Counted from the first letter of the stretch, positions 1 to 9,287 are shown. The stretch: 17,617 nt of DNA from JBBDIO01 sp040880365 (GCA_040880365.1 JBBDIO010000200.1:1-17617), one strand, 5' to 3'. Notes: a model not told the origin generated them from the letters alone. Numbers and translations are program-made.

Positions 1-1
1 G

Positions 2-1711
2 GACACTGTGCCGCCCGCGCCGCCCACCAATTTACGCTGCCTGGCCTTGAATCCCACCACGGTCGCGCTGCAATGGCAGCGCAGCGGTGAATTCGACACT
101 GCGGCCTATCGCGTCACATTCCGCAACGAAGCCGCCACCGACACGGGCACCAGCGATGTCGAAGGCGCGACAAATACGTTTGTAGAACTGGACGGTCTGA
201 CCGAGGACACGACCTATCTGCTGATGGTGCAGGCCCTGGACTTCTCGCGCAACGAAAGCGCGCCTTCGGGCGAGATTCCCTGTCGCCCGGCAGAACCAAC
301 CGACAACACCGATCCGGTGATCAGCACCATGCAGCCTGCGCTCAGCGGCATCTATACCACCACTGCGCCCCTGCTCACCGTCAGCGGCGCAGCCCAGGAT
401 GCAGGCAACAATCTGAGCCGAGTGCGCGTGCACAATGGCGGGCTGCACCAGGAAAAGACCGATTTCAGCCTGGCAGATGGCGCGTCCGAATTCCGGGTAG
501 AAGATGTGCCTCTGCGCATCGGCTCGAATCCGCTGGAGATCCAGGTTTTTGACGAAGCCAATAACACCACGACCTACAATGTAGAGGTGATCCGCCTGGG
601 CGAAAGTCCGGGTGCGGTGATCATTGTGGCAGGGCACAACGAGACCTTTGGCCTGCAAACCAACATCTACAACGCGGCCAATCGCGCCTATCGGGTGTTC
701 CGCAGTGCAGGATATACCGATGACGATATCTACTATCTGGCGCCGGTGGGACAGGACGCGACCGGCGACGGCATCCCCGATACCCGCAATGTGCCTTTGA
801 GCCCCGCGGCTGTGCAAGAGGCCATCACCACCTGGGCCAAAAGCCGGGTGGGACCCGATCAGCCGTTCTTCCTCTATCTCATGGATCATGGCTTTGCCGA
901 CAAATACTGTGTCACAGGCTGTAGCGCAGGCAACATCATCACGCCTGCCGAGCTGAACGGCTGGATTGAAGAACTGGAAGACGAGACCGATGTGGATGAG
1001 GTCAATATCTTCATCGAAGCGTGCCAGTCGGGCAGCTTCCTGGATAATCTGGAAGGCGAGAACCAGGCGCCGGGCAACGGGCTGGCGCGCACGGGGCGCG
1101 TGGTGGTCACATCAACCGGACGCGTGAACAATGCCTATGCTTCGGCGGATGGCGCGTATTTCTCCGATACGTTCTTCTCGTGTCTGGCCGATAGTCAGAG
1201 TATCAAGGCCTGTTTTGATGAAGGGCTGACCGCGGTCGCGCTGGCGGGTGTGGATCAGTCGCCGTGGCTGGATGACAATGCGGACGGCACGTTTAGTGGT
1301 GGCGATGGCAATATCGCGGATCAGCGCACGGTGACCAGTTTCTTCTCATCCATTCGGCCGCGCATCACCGCCACCAATGTAGAGATAGACGGCGGGTCGG
1401 GCGTGCTCACTGCCCAGGTCGAGCCGGGCGCCGAGGCATTGCGGCTGGTCTGGGCTGCCGTCTATCCGCCGGGATTTGCCGAACCGGGCGAGGTGACACT
1501 TAACCTGAATGTGCCGTTGGTGCGGCTGGAGACAGTGGAAGAGACGCCGGGCCTCTATCGCTTCGATTATACCAACGGCTTTGTCGAAGAGGGCGACTAT
1601 CGCATCATCTTCTATGCCCAGGATCGGGTGGGTATCCACGCCACGCCGGTGCGCGAAGGCGATGTGCCCCTGGGCCAACGGCTCTTTGCACCGCAGGTGA
1701 TGAACGATTAG
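2..1711 (+). CDS. Secreted legumain-like (C13, clan CD) cysteine protease with FN3/Ig-like modules, 5'-truncated
   Basis: Predicted extracellular cysteine endopeptidase of the legumain type; the frame is open to the left edge, so the N-terminus and any signal peptide lie outside. Numbering from the GTG at base 8: a fibronectin III-like domain at about 4-95, an Ig-like domain at about 102-196 with the pattern LRIGSNPLEIQVFDEANN, then the caspase-fold domain at about 200-415. That domain opens with VIIVAGH and carries the catalytic pair as MDHG (His294) and IEACQSGSF (Cys339). Legumains use the same DHG and EACxSGS blocks, so the family call is strong. A further beta-rich module follows (about 447-545) and the protein ends in RLFAPQVMND. 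Legumains favour Asn or Asp at P1, but specificity here is inference. The gene heads a run of three caspase-fold genes, with 163 bases before the next start and no clear terminator between them. Confidence 0.85.
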   Translation, partial: DTVPPAPPTNLRCLALNPTTVALQWQRSGEFDTAAYRVTFRNEAATDTGTSDVEGATNTFVELDGLTEDTTYLLMVQALDFSRNESAPSGEIPCRPAEPTDNTDPVISTMQPALSGIYTTTAPLLTVSGAAQDAGNNLSRVRVHNGGLHQEKTDFSLADGASEFRVEDVPLRIGSNPLEIQVFDEANNTTTYNVEVIRLGESPGAVIIVAGHNETFGLQTNIYNAANRAYRVFRSAGYTDDDIYYLAPVGQDATGDGIPDTRNVPLSPAAVQEAITTWAKSRVGPDQPFFLYLMDHGFADKYCVTGCSAGNIITPAELNGWIEELEDETDVDEVNIFIEACQSGSFLDNLEGENQAPGNGLARTGRVVVTSTGRVNNAYASADGAYFSDTFFSCLADSQSIKACFDEGLTAVALAGVDQSPWLDDNADGTFSGGDGNIADQRTVTSFFSSIRPRITATNVEIDGGSGVLTAQVEPGAEALRLVWAAVYPPGFAEPGEVTLNLNVPLVRLETVEETPGLYRFDYTNGFVEEGDYRIIFYAQDRVGIHATPVREGDVPLGQRLFAPQVMND

Positions 1712-1874
1712 GCGCGGATCACTGCCGAATCGGTCGTTTGGTGGAAAGATGTCGGCTGCCTGACGGGGAAATTGTCGGCGCGCGGGCTAGGATGGTTGAC
1801 GGAACCACTCCGCAGACAGCGCAATCTGTGTTGATATACAGTTGAAATACATACGAAATATATACGAGGTAAGC

Positions 1875-4800
1875 ATGAACCGCACGCGACGACGATCATC
1901 TATGAGGTTGATACTCCTGCTGGGTCCAGCTTTGCTTGTGCTGTTGCTATTCAGCCTGGGCTGGCGCGCCGAACCCGTTTCTGCCGCGCCGCTGGGTCAG
2001 GTATCGGGGATCGATCTCACGGTGGAGATTCGCGTGAATCCGGCGACGCCTGAGGTGGATGAAGAAGTGACCGTGGAGTTTCTGGTACGCAATCGCGGTA
2101 ATGTGGCGGCGGGTGCATTTACGGCTTATCTCTATGTCAACCCGGCGGATCAGCCGCCCGATATGGATACCGAGGGGCGGCCCTTTGGCCTACCGGGTGC
2201 GCCGGCAAATACAACGCTTGCGCCTGCCAGTCGCACCGAAACGTTCGATTCGATAGGCTGTGACCATGTGATTTATGTGTGGGTAGATCGCGACGAGCAG
2301 GTTAACGATGTGGATCGCAGCAACAATCTGGTGAGCCTGCCCCTGTGTGTTGGGGTCGAGTGCGAAGTTGATGAGTTTGAAGCCGACAACAGTTCGCAAA
2401 CGGCCGGTTCGATTGCGCCGGGTGCGACCCAGGCGCGCAGTTTCTGTCACCCGGTCGAGGGGGAACCCGCGCCGGGTGGTGATGAAGACTGGATCAAGTT
2501 TACGGCATTTAGCGGACTGACCTATACCCTGGCGACTTCGGCGACTGCCAATACCGCATTCCACGCCGACCCGCGTATTGTGGTCTATGCGGGCACACCA
2601 GATCAGGCGGTCGGTGGGCCTGCGCCCACGGTGAGTTGGCAGCCGCCGGTCAACGGCGTCTACTATGCCCAGATTGTGAACGAAGAGGAAAGCGACGGGT
2701 TGGGACCGCTGACGCGTTACGATCTCTCATTGGGGGTGCAATCTGCGGTCTCCGACGAGTTTGAACCCGATGACGCGTGCGGGCAGGCGCGGGAAATCGG
2801 CACCAGCGGCACGGCGCAAAGCCGGCTCTTTCAGACGCCGGGCGATGTGGACTGGGTCAAATTTGCCGTGCGCGCCGGGGAGTCATTTGCCGTCGACGCC
2901 TCGAACCGGGGGCCGGGCATCGATCCCGTGATTACACTTTTTGAATCGTGCCAGAAGGCGCGCAGTCTGGAACGCGCCGCCCAGGGCAATACGCGGGTAG
3001 AGCTGACCAGCGCCGAAGACACGGTCTATTATGCGCACCTTGTGAATGCCGATACCGACCGCTTTGGCGAAAATGCAACCTATGATCTGACCGTGGTGGC
3101 GTCGGCGTGCAGCCCCGACGACTTTGAAAACGACGGCACGCGTGCCCAGGCCAAGCCGTTGACATTGGGTCCGGCGCAAACGCGCAATGCATGTCCCGCC
3201 GGCGACCAGGATTGGGTCGAGTTTGAACTGGACGCGGGGCAGGTCTATGTGCTGAAAACGGGCAATCTGGGGGCAGTGGCGGATACGGTGTTGTCGCTCT
3301 ACGATGACGAGGGCACGAAGATTACCGAGAACGACGACTATAACTATGTGAATGCCTCGCGCATTATCTTCGAGCCGACCACAAGCGGCACCTATTACGC
3401 AATGGTGCGCCATGTCAGCGCCGTGGCTGCGGGCAACGATACCCAATATGATCTGACGCTGGAAACCGGCTTTTGCGTGCCCGATGACGCAGAAGAAACC
3501 GCGGAGGACGTCGTCGCCGACAATGGCCCGGGTGATGCGCGCAGCGTGCCCATCGACGGCACGCCGATGACGCGCAATTTTTGTGCCGATGCCACAGCGC
3601 GCACCCTGGGCGACCAGGATTGGATGCGTTTCGCGGCGAGCGCAGGCGCAACCTATCGCATTCGCACGGATGAACTGGGACCGAATGCCGATACGGTCCT
3701 GCGGCTTTATGACCGCAACGGCCGCACGCTTCTGGCGGAAAATGACGATGCCGGTGCAGGTCTTGCCGCCCAGATCGTCTTTACCCCCAGCGTGACCGGC
3801 GACTATTTTGTCCAGGTCACCCAGTATAATCCCGCGGTGCTGGGGCGCGAGGCATCGTATGCGCTGCGCATTGATGAGACGTCGCCGCCGCCCCCACCAC
3901 CCACGCCCACCCCGCCGCCACCGCTGCCCACACCGCCCGCCCCCGACATTGATCCTTCGGATGTGGAGACTCTGATTGTGGTGAATCAGGCGCTCATGGC
4001 GACGCTGCATGGCGAGGCCGAGGCGGTGGACATTCTGACCAAGCTGGGCGAGCTTGCCGAACACGAACGCGTGCAGGGTGCGATTTTGCGCCTGGATCAG
4101 AATCCCGTGGTGGTTGCGGCCTATGCGGCGTGGACAGCCGACGATGACAGTCTGGCCGACAATGATCTGGCGAATGCCGTGGCCGAGGCCATTCGCAATG
4201 CCATTCTTTCATTCCACGCGGGCGCGCCGGAACTTACCTATCTGGTGTTGGTGGGCGACGACCGGGCACTGCCCTTTTTGCGTGTGCCCGAGGGCAATCT
4301 GCTGCAAAAGGAGAATGAATATGTGGAGGATGCGGTATCCCTGACCATCCGCGCGGCGTTGGCCGAAGATATGATCCTGACCGATGATTTTTATGCGACG
4401 CTGGAACCGGATCAGCGGGGCGGACGCGAGATTTATCTGCCCGACTTTGCCGTGGGGCGGCTGATCCAGGAGCCGGATGAGATCATGGGCATCATCGACA
4501 TTTTTCTCGATGACCCGGTGATCGATACGCAGAACGCCTTTATTTCGGGCTATGATTTTGTGATTGATACGGCCACGCTCAATCGCACGCTGCTCGACAA
4601 TGATGGGGTAGAGGTCGAGTCGATTATCGGGGCCGCGTGGCCGAGGGACGTGCTCACCAGTGCCATGCTGAACGGGCCGCCCACGGCCAACCGCTATGAG
4701 TGGATCTCCATTAACGGCCATTCCACACATCTGGCGATGGGCGTGCCCAATCCCGCTGATGACGACATCACCGCGCAGGAAATTCTGGATGCGACCAACG

Positions 4801-6062
4801 ACTTCACGCGTACACTGGTCTACAGTGTGGGCTGTCATGCCGGTTTGAACGATGCCGATGTGCTGGATCTGCCCCAGGCCTTTGCCCGGCGCGGGGCCAA
4901 TTTTGTGGGCAATACGGGCTTTGGGTGGGGCGGCGGCGGGATCGTCTTTTCCGAAGCGCTCATGCGCAATTTCACCCGCGCATTGGCCGCAGGCACCAGC
5001 GCGGAGATTGGCCCGTCGCTCAGCGAAGCCAAGCGCGCCTATGTGTCGCGCGCGCGTACTTTTGGCGGCTATGATGCCAAAATTCTCATGCAGACCACGC
5101 TCTACGGTTTGCCCATGTTCGAGATTACCAGCGGCGGCACCTTTGATGACGGCAATCTGTTCCCCGATGTGGAGGAGAGCGTGACGTTGCCCAGCGCGGG
5201 TGCATTTAGCAACGATGAACTGGTGGTGGGGAGCTTTGCCTTTGGTGTGCCGGGTTCGTTTGGCGCCTTTGGCAGCAGCGATGCGGAAGACGCCGACCCC
5301 AACTATCGCGTGCAACTGGAAACCGCACGCGATGGCAGCATGGTCTATGAGACAGGCGCGCCGATTCAACCGGCCTATTTCCGGGATCTGACTGCGCCCG
5401 ATGCAGGCAGTCTGCGCGGCGTGCTCTTTCTAGGCGGCGTTTATACCGATACGGTCGCCGAAGCACCCCTGGCACTGGCGGTCAATGAATACACAGACCC
5501 CAATCTCGAACCGCCCGCGTTGGAAGGCGACGGCTGGTATCCGTCGGTGCCGTTTGCGGTGCAAAGCAGCGCGTTTGCGCCGGGGGTGCGTGATACGGCG
5601 GTGTTGGCGCTGGGCCAGTATGATCCGGCGACCAGCACGCAGCGCGTGTTCGATAGTATGGATTTCGAAACCTACTATTCCGACAGCGACGACCGCACAT
5701 TGGCGGAAATCGGCCATGTGGATGCAGTTTTGCACGACAATGCAGGAACAGGCGCGTTCAAAGTCGAAGTATCGGATATTTCGGGTATTGTGCGCGTGGT
5801 CATCACATTCACCGAAGGTCAGGGCCAGTGGGAAAGTGTGGATCTGACGCTGGAGGAAGCAACGGGCAAGTGGATCGGCACGATTGCAGCCACCACCCAG
5901 ACCCGCTACTTCGTCCAGGCGGTGGACGGCTCCGCCAATGTAACGGTGGATGACAATAAAGGTCGCTATTACTCGTTGCAGGCTCCTCTGACTTTAGCCC
6001 AGGGGCGGCCGCTCGCGGAGGTTCTCTTTGTGCCCATGATGATCAGTGAGGAAGGAGATTAA
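1875..6062 (+). CDS. Secreted gingipain-like (C25, clan CD) protease with CARDB and four PPC domains
   Basis: 1395 residues if started at the ATG with GAGGT four bases upstream; an in-frame TTG at 1842 lacks such a site. The N-terminus is a signal peptide (arginine-rich start, leucine-rich core, likely cut near VSAAP). Domains: CARDB-like at about 45-150; four PPC (bacterial pre-peptidase C-terminal) beta-sandwiches, each with the DxDWxxF signature, at residues 203, 324, 444 and 580; a Pro/Thr-rich linker at about 672-692; a C25 peptidase domain at about 695-1110 with LVLVGDD, DFAVGRL, NGH (His949) and VGCHAG (Cys987); and an Ig-like C-terminal module. The His-Cys arrangement and the YLVLVGD and VGRL blocks are typical of gingipains. 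PPC domains usually follow the catalytic domain, but here all four precede it and may bind surface or substrate. The tail is EVLFVPMMISEEGD. Substrate unknown. Confidence 0.87.
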   Translation: MNRTRRRSSMRLILLLGPALLVLLLFSLGWRAEPVSAAPLGQVSGIDLTVEIRVNPATPEVDEEVTVEFLVRNRGNVAAGAFTAYLYVNPADQPPDMDTEGRPFGLPGAPANTTLAPASRTETFDSIGCDHVIYVWVDRDEQVNDVDRSNNLVSLPLCVGVECEVDEFEADNSSQTAGSIAPGATQARSFCHPVEGEPAPGGDEDWIKFTAFSGLTYTLATSATANTAFHADPRIVVYAGTPDQAVGGPAPTVSWQPPVNGVYYAQIVNEEESDGLGPLTRYDLSLGVQSAVSDEFEPDDACGQAREIGTSGTAQSRLFQTPGDVDWVKFAVRAGESFAVDASNRGPGIDPVITLFESCQKARSLERAAQGNTRVELTSAEDTVYYAHLVNADTDRFGENATYDLTVVASACSPDDFENDGTRAQAKPLTLGPAQTRNACPAGDQDWVEFELDAGQVYVLKTGNLGAVADTVLSLYDDEGTKITENDDYNYVNASRIIFEPTTSGTYYAMVRHVSAVAAGNDTQYDLTLETGFCVPDDAEETAEDVVADNGPGDARSVPIDGTPMTRNFCADATARTLGDQDWMRFAASAGATYRIRTDELGPNADTVLRLYDRNGRTLLAENDDAGAGLAAQIVFTPSVTGDYFVQVTQYNPAVLGREASYALRIDETSPPPPPPTPTPPPPLPTPPAPDIDPSDVETLIVVNQALMATLHGEAEAVDILTKLGELAEHERVQGAILRLDQNPVVVAAYAAWTADDDSLADNDLANAVAEAIRNAILSFHAGAPELTYLVLVGDDRALPFLRVPEGNLLQKENEYVEDAVSLTIRAALAEDMILTDDFYATLEPDQRGGREIYLPDFAVGRLIQEPDEIMGIIDIFLDDPVIDTQNAFISGYDFVIDTATLNRTLLDNDGVEVESIIGAAWPRDVLTSAMLNGPPTANRYEWISINGHSTHLAMGVPNPADDDITAQEILDATNDFTRTLVYSVGCHAGLNDADVLDLPQAFARRGANFVGNTGFGWGGGGIVFSEALMRNFTRALAAGTSAEIGPSLSEAKRAYVSRARTFGGYDAKILMQTTLYGLPMFEITSGGTFDDGNLFPDVEESVTLPSAGAFSNDELVVGSFAFGVPGSFGAFGSSDAEDADPNYRVQLETARDGSMVYETGAPIQPAYFRDLTAPDAGSLRGVLFLGGVYTDTVAEAPLALAVNEYTDPNLEPPALEGDGWYPSVPFAVQSSAFAPGVRDTAVLALGQYDPATSTQRVFDSMDFETYYSDSDDRTLAEIGHVDAVLHDNAGTGAFKVEVSDISGIVRVVITFTEGQGQWESVDLTLEEATGKWIGTIAATTQTRYFVQAVDGSANVTVDDNKGRYYSLQAPLTLAQGRPLAEVLFVPMMISEEGD

Positions 6063-6152
6063 CAAGGCAGCACGATGTAGTGGCATGACGTGAACACGTA
6101 GCAGAATTTGGGTTTCCGTCACAATCTAATTTTTACAGCGGAGGGATTTACG

Positions 6153-8546
6153 ATGAAAAGTTCAAGACGATGGAGTACAGCGCACGTAACCCGGCAAATT
6201 TCCGGGGCATTTTCCCGGCGATTTTTGCCAGGTCTGCCACGCCTGCTGACTGCGGCGCTGGTGCTGGCAATGGCCCTGTCACAGATTCCGGCAACGGCGT
6301 TTGCCCAGGGTGCAGGCCCGGATGCCAGCGAGGGGCGAATTAACGACTCTGCCCGTGAATTTGGTGTGTGGTGGGTCGAAGACTATAACCCTGCCGGACC
6401 TGGTGGTTCGGATTTGCCCGCAACCCGGCCCGATGCACTGGGGCTGCGCGACAAGCTGGTTTCGACCTGCAAATTCTACCTTTTTGGCTGTTGGAGCAAT
6501 TGGTCGACGCCACCGTGGACGGCGCGGTTTGTCTGGGGCAATAGCAACGCCTGGTCTACCGACTGGCGGCGCAGCCAGAATGGCGGGAGCGAGAATAGCT
6601 ATATCGACTCGATCGATCTGGCCTATTTTGCCGGACACGGTTCGGCCAATGGGATCATCTTCGGCGCCAATTCGCCCAACCCGCGCACTGTCACTAAAAA
6701 TGATGCCCTTAACGCGTGGGGCGACCGCGACCTGGACTGGATCGGTTTTGCGGCCTGTAATGTGCTGGACAACCCGCTTTCCAACTTGCAGGGCTGGGGC
6801 CAGTCTATGAACGGCGTGCGCCTGATTATGGGCTTCCAGACGGTGATGAACGACGTGCCCCACGGTGTGGAGTTCGGTCGTTATATCCGCGATGGCTATA
6901 CCATGACCCAGGCCTGGTTCAAGGCAGCCGACAAGCTGCAATCGCAGGGGCGTGTGGCACGTGTATTGGCCGAACAGCAGGCCTATTTCAACGATACCCA
7001 CGCCAATCACAATTCGTTCACGCTGGTCAACTGGCCCAAGTGGTATCTGACCCACCCTGTGGGTAGTGAACCGGCACGCCCGGTCGATATTGCACAGACC
7101 AATGGACAAATGCCGGTTCTGAACGTGGTTCCGCTGAGTCTGGCGGAAAGCCAGGAACGGGTGGAGACACTGGATTCCGCCTTTGGTGTGGATATGAGCC
7201 AGCCCGATGTGGAGGGCGATTCGGAAACGGCATCGATCCAGCGCATTTTGCAGGAAGGTGACGTGATCTACAGCGCCGACGGGCAGCTGGAGATGGATAG
7301 TGACTACGGTCTGTTCCTGCACGCCGACAAGGACAACCTGTGGAAGCTGCCCGAGGAGTCGGAGACGGCTTCGGGTGAAGCGATGATGGCGATCAGCCAG
7401 GAAGACGCACGCGCCATTGCGACTAGCTTCCTGACCCAGAACAATCTGATGCCCAAGGATGCCCAGTTCTTTGAAGTGTTGGGCACCACGCTGACCCAGT
7501 TGCAAGAGACCACCAGCGCGGGCGGTGAAGTAACGATCCAGGCCATTGACCAGGGATCGCTCAACCACCAGGTGATCTTCTCGCGCATTATCAGCATCCC
7601 GGTCACCAGCGAAGTCAACGGCGCTTCGATTACCCAGAACGTTGAATTCTCGGTCATGGGGCCGGGCGCCAAGCTCAAGATGTATGTAGCCGATTCTGTC
7701 CCGGCAAGCGTTGCCGGTGAGGTAGGGACTGCCGCCTTCTATCAGGAAGCCATCGAAGGCGGCATGGGCGGCTATCGCCAGGTTGCCGACCTTTCGGGCG
7801 CCGATGCGTCGGCCATTCAGATGGTGGATGTGTTGCCCTATGAAGTGATCGAGAAGCTGTTTGAAAGCTCGGTGCTGGAAAAGATTGTCTCGCTGGATCA
7901 TGTGCCGGTTGCCCCTTCGGAAGTGGTGGAACGCGAGATTATCAGCGACACCCTGGCCTATTGGGAAGGTCCGATTGGCTTTAACCAGGGCGAGTTGATT
8001 CCCGTCTATGCGCTGACCATTCGCAATCTGATGCAGGGCGCAGGCGACGAAGCTGATTATGAGGTGGAGAGCACCAGCTATATCCCGGTGAATTCGACCT
8101 ATATGGCACCGTTGGCCTATATCTCGACCACGGTGAATTTGGACGAGACGGTCACGCCGGGCGATATGCTGACCTTTAACGCGCTGGATGCGTCGCTGCC
8201 GCTGACCGACCTGGGCCTGGACCCCTCGCCCGATGACGGTTTTGCGCTGGACTTTGCGCTGGGTACCGGCGAAGATGGACTCTATATCTACAACTGGTAT
8301 CTGAACGAAGTGAACGACGCGAATCGTCTGGAGGCTGTGGCAGGTTCCGGTGGTCGTACGCTGGAGTGGACCGTGCCGATTGTCGCTAACTTCAAGGAAG
8401 GCACAATGGCAGGTAATCACCGCATCATCCTCGAAGTGGTGGATACCGAAAATTCCAGCGAACCCAACACGAGCGTTGCCGAAGTATCGGTCGGCGTGGA
8501 AGGGCTGCCGCCCACATTCATCCCCAGCTTGTCTACCGATGAATAA
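6153..8546 (+). CDS. Secreted protein with caspase-like His/Cys dyad (DUF6345-like), function unknown
   Basis: 797 residues from the ATG with GGAGGG seven bases upstream; an in-frame TTG at 6108 is less likely. A clear signal peptide ends near ATAFA/QG. The segment at about 50-280 looks like a third clan CD fold: YFAGHG (His162) and GFAACN (Cys202), each after a hydrophobic strand and 40 residues apart, as in the two upstream proteases. I recall a similar GHG...C arrangement in DUF6345 proteins, but that link is from memory. Residues about 300-640 are not recognised; they include acidic stretches, a region suggestive of PepSY-type repeats, and AYWEGPIGF followed by LIPVYAL. The C-terminal 130 residues look Ig-like, and the protein ends in TFIPSLSTDE. 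The gene starts 91 bases after the C25 gene in the same direction, so one transcript is plausible. Protease activity is inferred from the dyad only. Confidence 0.78.
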   Translation: MKSSRRWSTAHVTRQISGAFSRRFLPGLPRLLTAALVLAMALSQIPATAFAQGAGPDASEGRINDSAREFGVWWVEDYNPAGPGGSDLPATRPDALGLRDKLVSTCKFYLFGCWSNWSTPPWTARFVWGNSNAWSTDWRRSQNGGSENSYIDSIDLAYFAGHGSANGIIFGANSPNPRTVTKNDALNAWGDRDLDWIGFAACNVLDNPLSNLQGWGQSMNGVRLIMGFQTVMNDVPHGVEFGRYIRDGYTMTQAWFKAADKLQSQGRVARVLAEQQAYFNDTHANHNSFTLVNWPKWYLTHPVGSEPARPVDIAQTNGQMPVLNVVPLSLAESQERVETLDSAFGVDMSQPDVEGDSETASIQRILQEGDVIYSADGQLEMDSDYGLFLHADKDNLWKLPEESETASGEAMMAISQEDARAIATSFLTQNNLMPKDAQFFEVLGTTLTQLQETTSAGGEVTIQAIDQGSLNHQVIFSRIISIPVTSEVNGASITQNVEFSVMGPGAKLKMYVADSVPASVAGEVGTAAFYQEAIEGGMGGYRQVADLSGADASAIQMVDVLPYEVIEKLFESSVLEKIVSLDHVPVAPSEVVEREIISDTLAYWEGPIGFNQGELIPVYALTIRNLMQGAGDEADYEVESTSYIPVNSTYMAPLAYISTTVNLDETVTPGDMLTFNALDASLPLTDLGLDPSPDDGFALDFALGTGEDGLYIYNWYLNEVNDANRLEAVAGSGGRTLEWTVPIVANFKEGTMAGNHRIILEVVDTENSSEPNTSVAEVSVGVEGLPPTFIPSLSTDE

Positions 8547-8614
8547 GGTGGAGCGCGCAGGCTGGATCGAGTAGCGTGAAGCGTGATGTAGCTTTGAAGT
8601 GAGAATGATGGCAG

Positions 8615-8653
8615 ATGGGGGACGGTGGTGCTAAATGCTTCGCCGTCCCCCAT
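8615..8653 (+). terminator. Perfect 11-bp stem-loop after the caspase-fold block
   Basis: The arm at 8615-8625 (ATGGGGGACGG) pairs perfectly with 8643-8653, and two or three weaker pairs can extend inward. There is no T tract after it, so it may protect the mRNA 3' end or assist the stronger hairpin 35 bases downstream instead of terminating alone. Confidence 0.5.
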
Positions 8654-8687
8654 GTTGACCGGTGCTCAGTTGAGTGCGCATCAACAG

Positions 8688-8730
8688 AGCGAGGCATTGG
8701 CGTGCAGATAGTTGCCCAATGCCTCGTTTT
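8688..8730 (+). terminator. Rho-independent terminator
   Basis: A stem of at least 11 bp (CGAGGCATTGG at 8690-8700 with its complement at 8716-8726), a 15-base loop, then TTTT from 8727. It ends the upstream block of secreted proteins. AT-rich -10-like words (TATAGA at 8732, TATAAG at 8742) come immediately after and may form the promoter of the lipoprotein gene, although I see no good -35 at the right spacing. Confidence 0.75.
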
Positions 8731-8765
8731 GTATAGATTTGTATAAGATGGATAAGGAGGGCAGC

Positions 8766-9287
8766 ATGAACGTGTTCGTGATAAGGCGTGGTGTGATGGC
8801 AAGGCGGCTGTGGGCAGGGGTTGTGGGGTGTTTGGTGGCGGCATTGAGCATGGTGGGCTGTCGGCCCATTACGGGCGAAGCGCCGTCGCCCACTGCGTTG
8901 CCCAGCGATCCCGCTGTGGAGATTCGCTATGTGGAAGGGGGAGAGGCAGGCGCATGGCAAAGCCTGGAGGCTGTGCCCGCGGCGGTCTCAACCCAGTGGG
9001 ACGCGTTGATTGGTTCTATCGACGCCCAGGCGCGCACGTTTTTTGATCCCGCGCGCTTCGATGCCGAAGTGGCAGAGTTGCCACAGGTGCAGGTGCGCTA
9101 TGCCGAGGCTACCGATTTTGTGGGACAGGGATTCGAATGGCGCGCGCAGGAACTGATCGCCGTGGTTGTGAACGACGAACCCATGCTGTTGGCGCGCTCA
9201 GAAGACAGCCCCGATTGGAGCGTCTATTTGCCGGCGGAACCTGATAGATTAGTGACGTTTATTGGTGCGGTGGAAGCACTGGAGTGA
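8766..9287 (+). CDS. Small predicted lipoprotein of unknown function
   Basis: 173 residues, started at the ATG preceded by AAGGAGG with five bases between; an upstream GTG-type extension would run through the terminator and is rejected. The N-terminus is a lipoprotein signal: Arg-rich, then a hydrophobic core ending in LSMVGC, so the mature protein would begin at the Cys (residue 28) anchored outside the membrane. A short Pro/Ser/Thr spacer follows, then a compact acidic domain of about 120 residues with no motif I recognise and no further cysteines. It sits just after a terminator, so it is probably transcribed separately from the protease block. A role linked to the proteases, such as an inhibitor or chaperone, is possible only by proximity. 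Confidence 0.72.
   Translation: MNVFVIRRGVMARRLWAGVVGCLVAALSMVGCRPITGEAPSPTALPSDPAVEIRYVEGGEAGAWQSLEAVPAAVSTQWDALIGSIDAQARTFFDPARFDAEVAELPQVQVRYAEATDFVGQGFEWRAQELIAVVVNDEPMLLARSEDSPDWSVYLPAEPDRLVTFIGAVEALE

Noticed and set aside
1797..1860. Promoter for the C25 gene (TTGACG at 1797, TTGATA at 1831)
   Set aside because: No -10 hexamer of reasonable match lies 16-18 bases from either element.
6108..6152. Upstream TTG start for the third caspase-fold protein
   Set aside because: The ATG at 6153 has a strong GGAGGG site at ideal spacing and begins a proper signal peptide.
6279..8420. A 713-codon open frame on the minus strand opposite the third caspase-fold protein
   Set aside because: It is a shadow of a GC-rich coding region: the translation is full of His, Arg and Ile runs without domains, while the opposite strand has a signal peptide and motifs.
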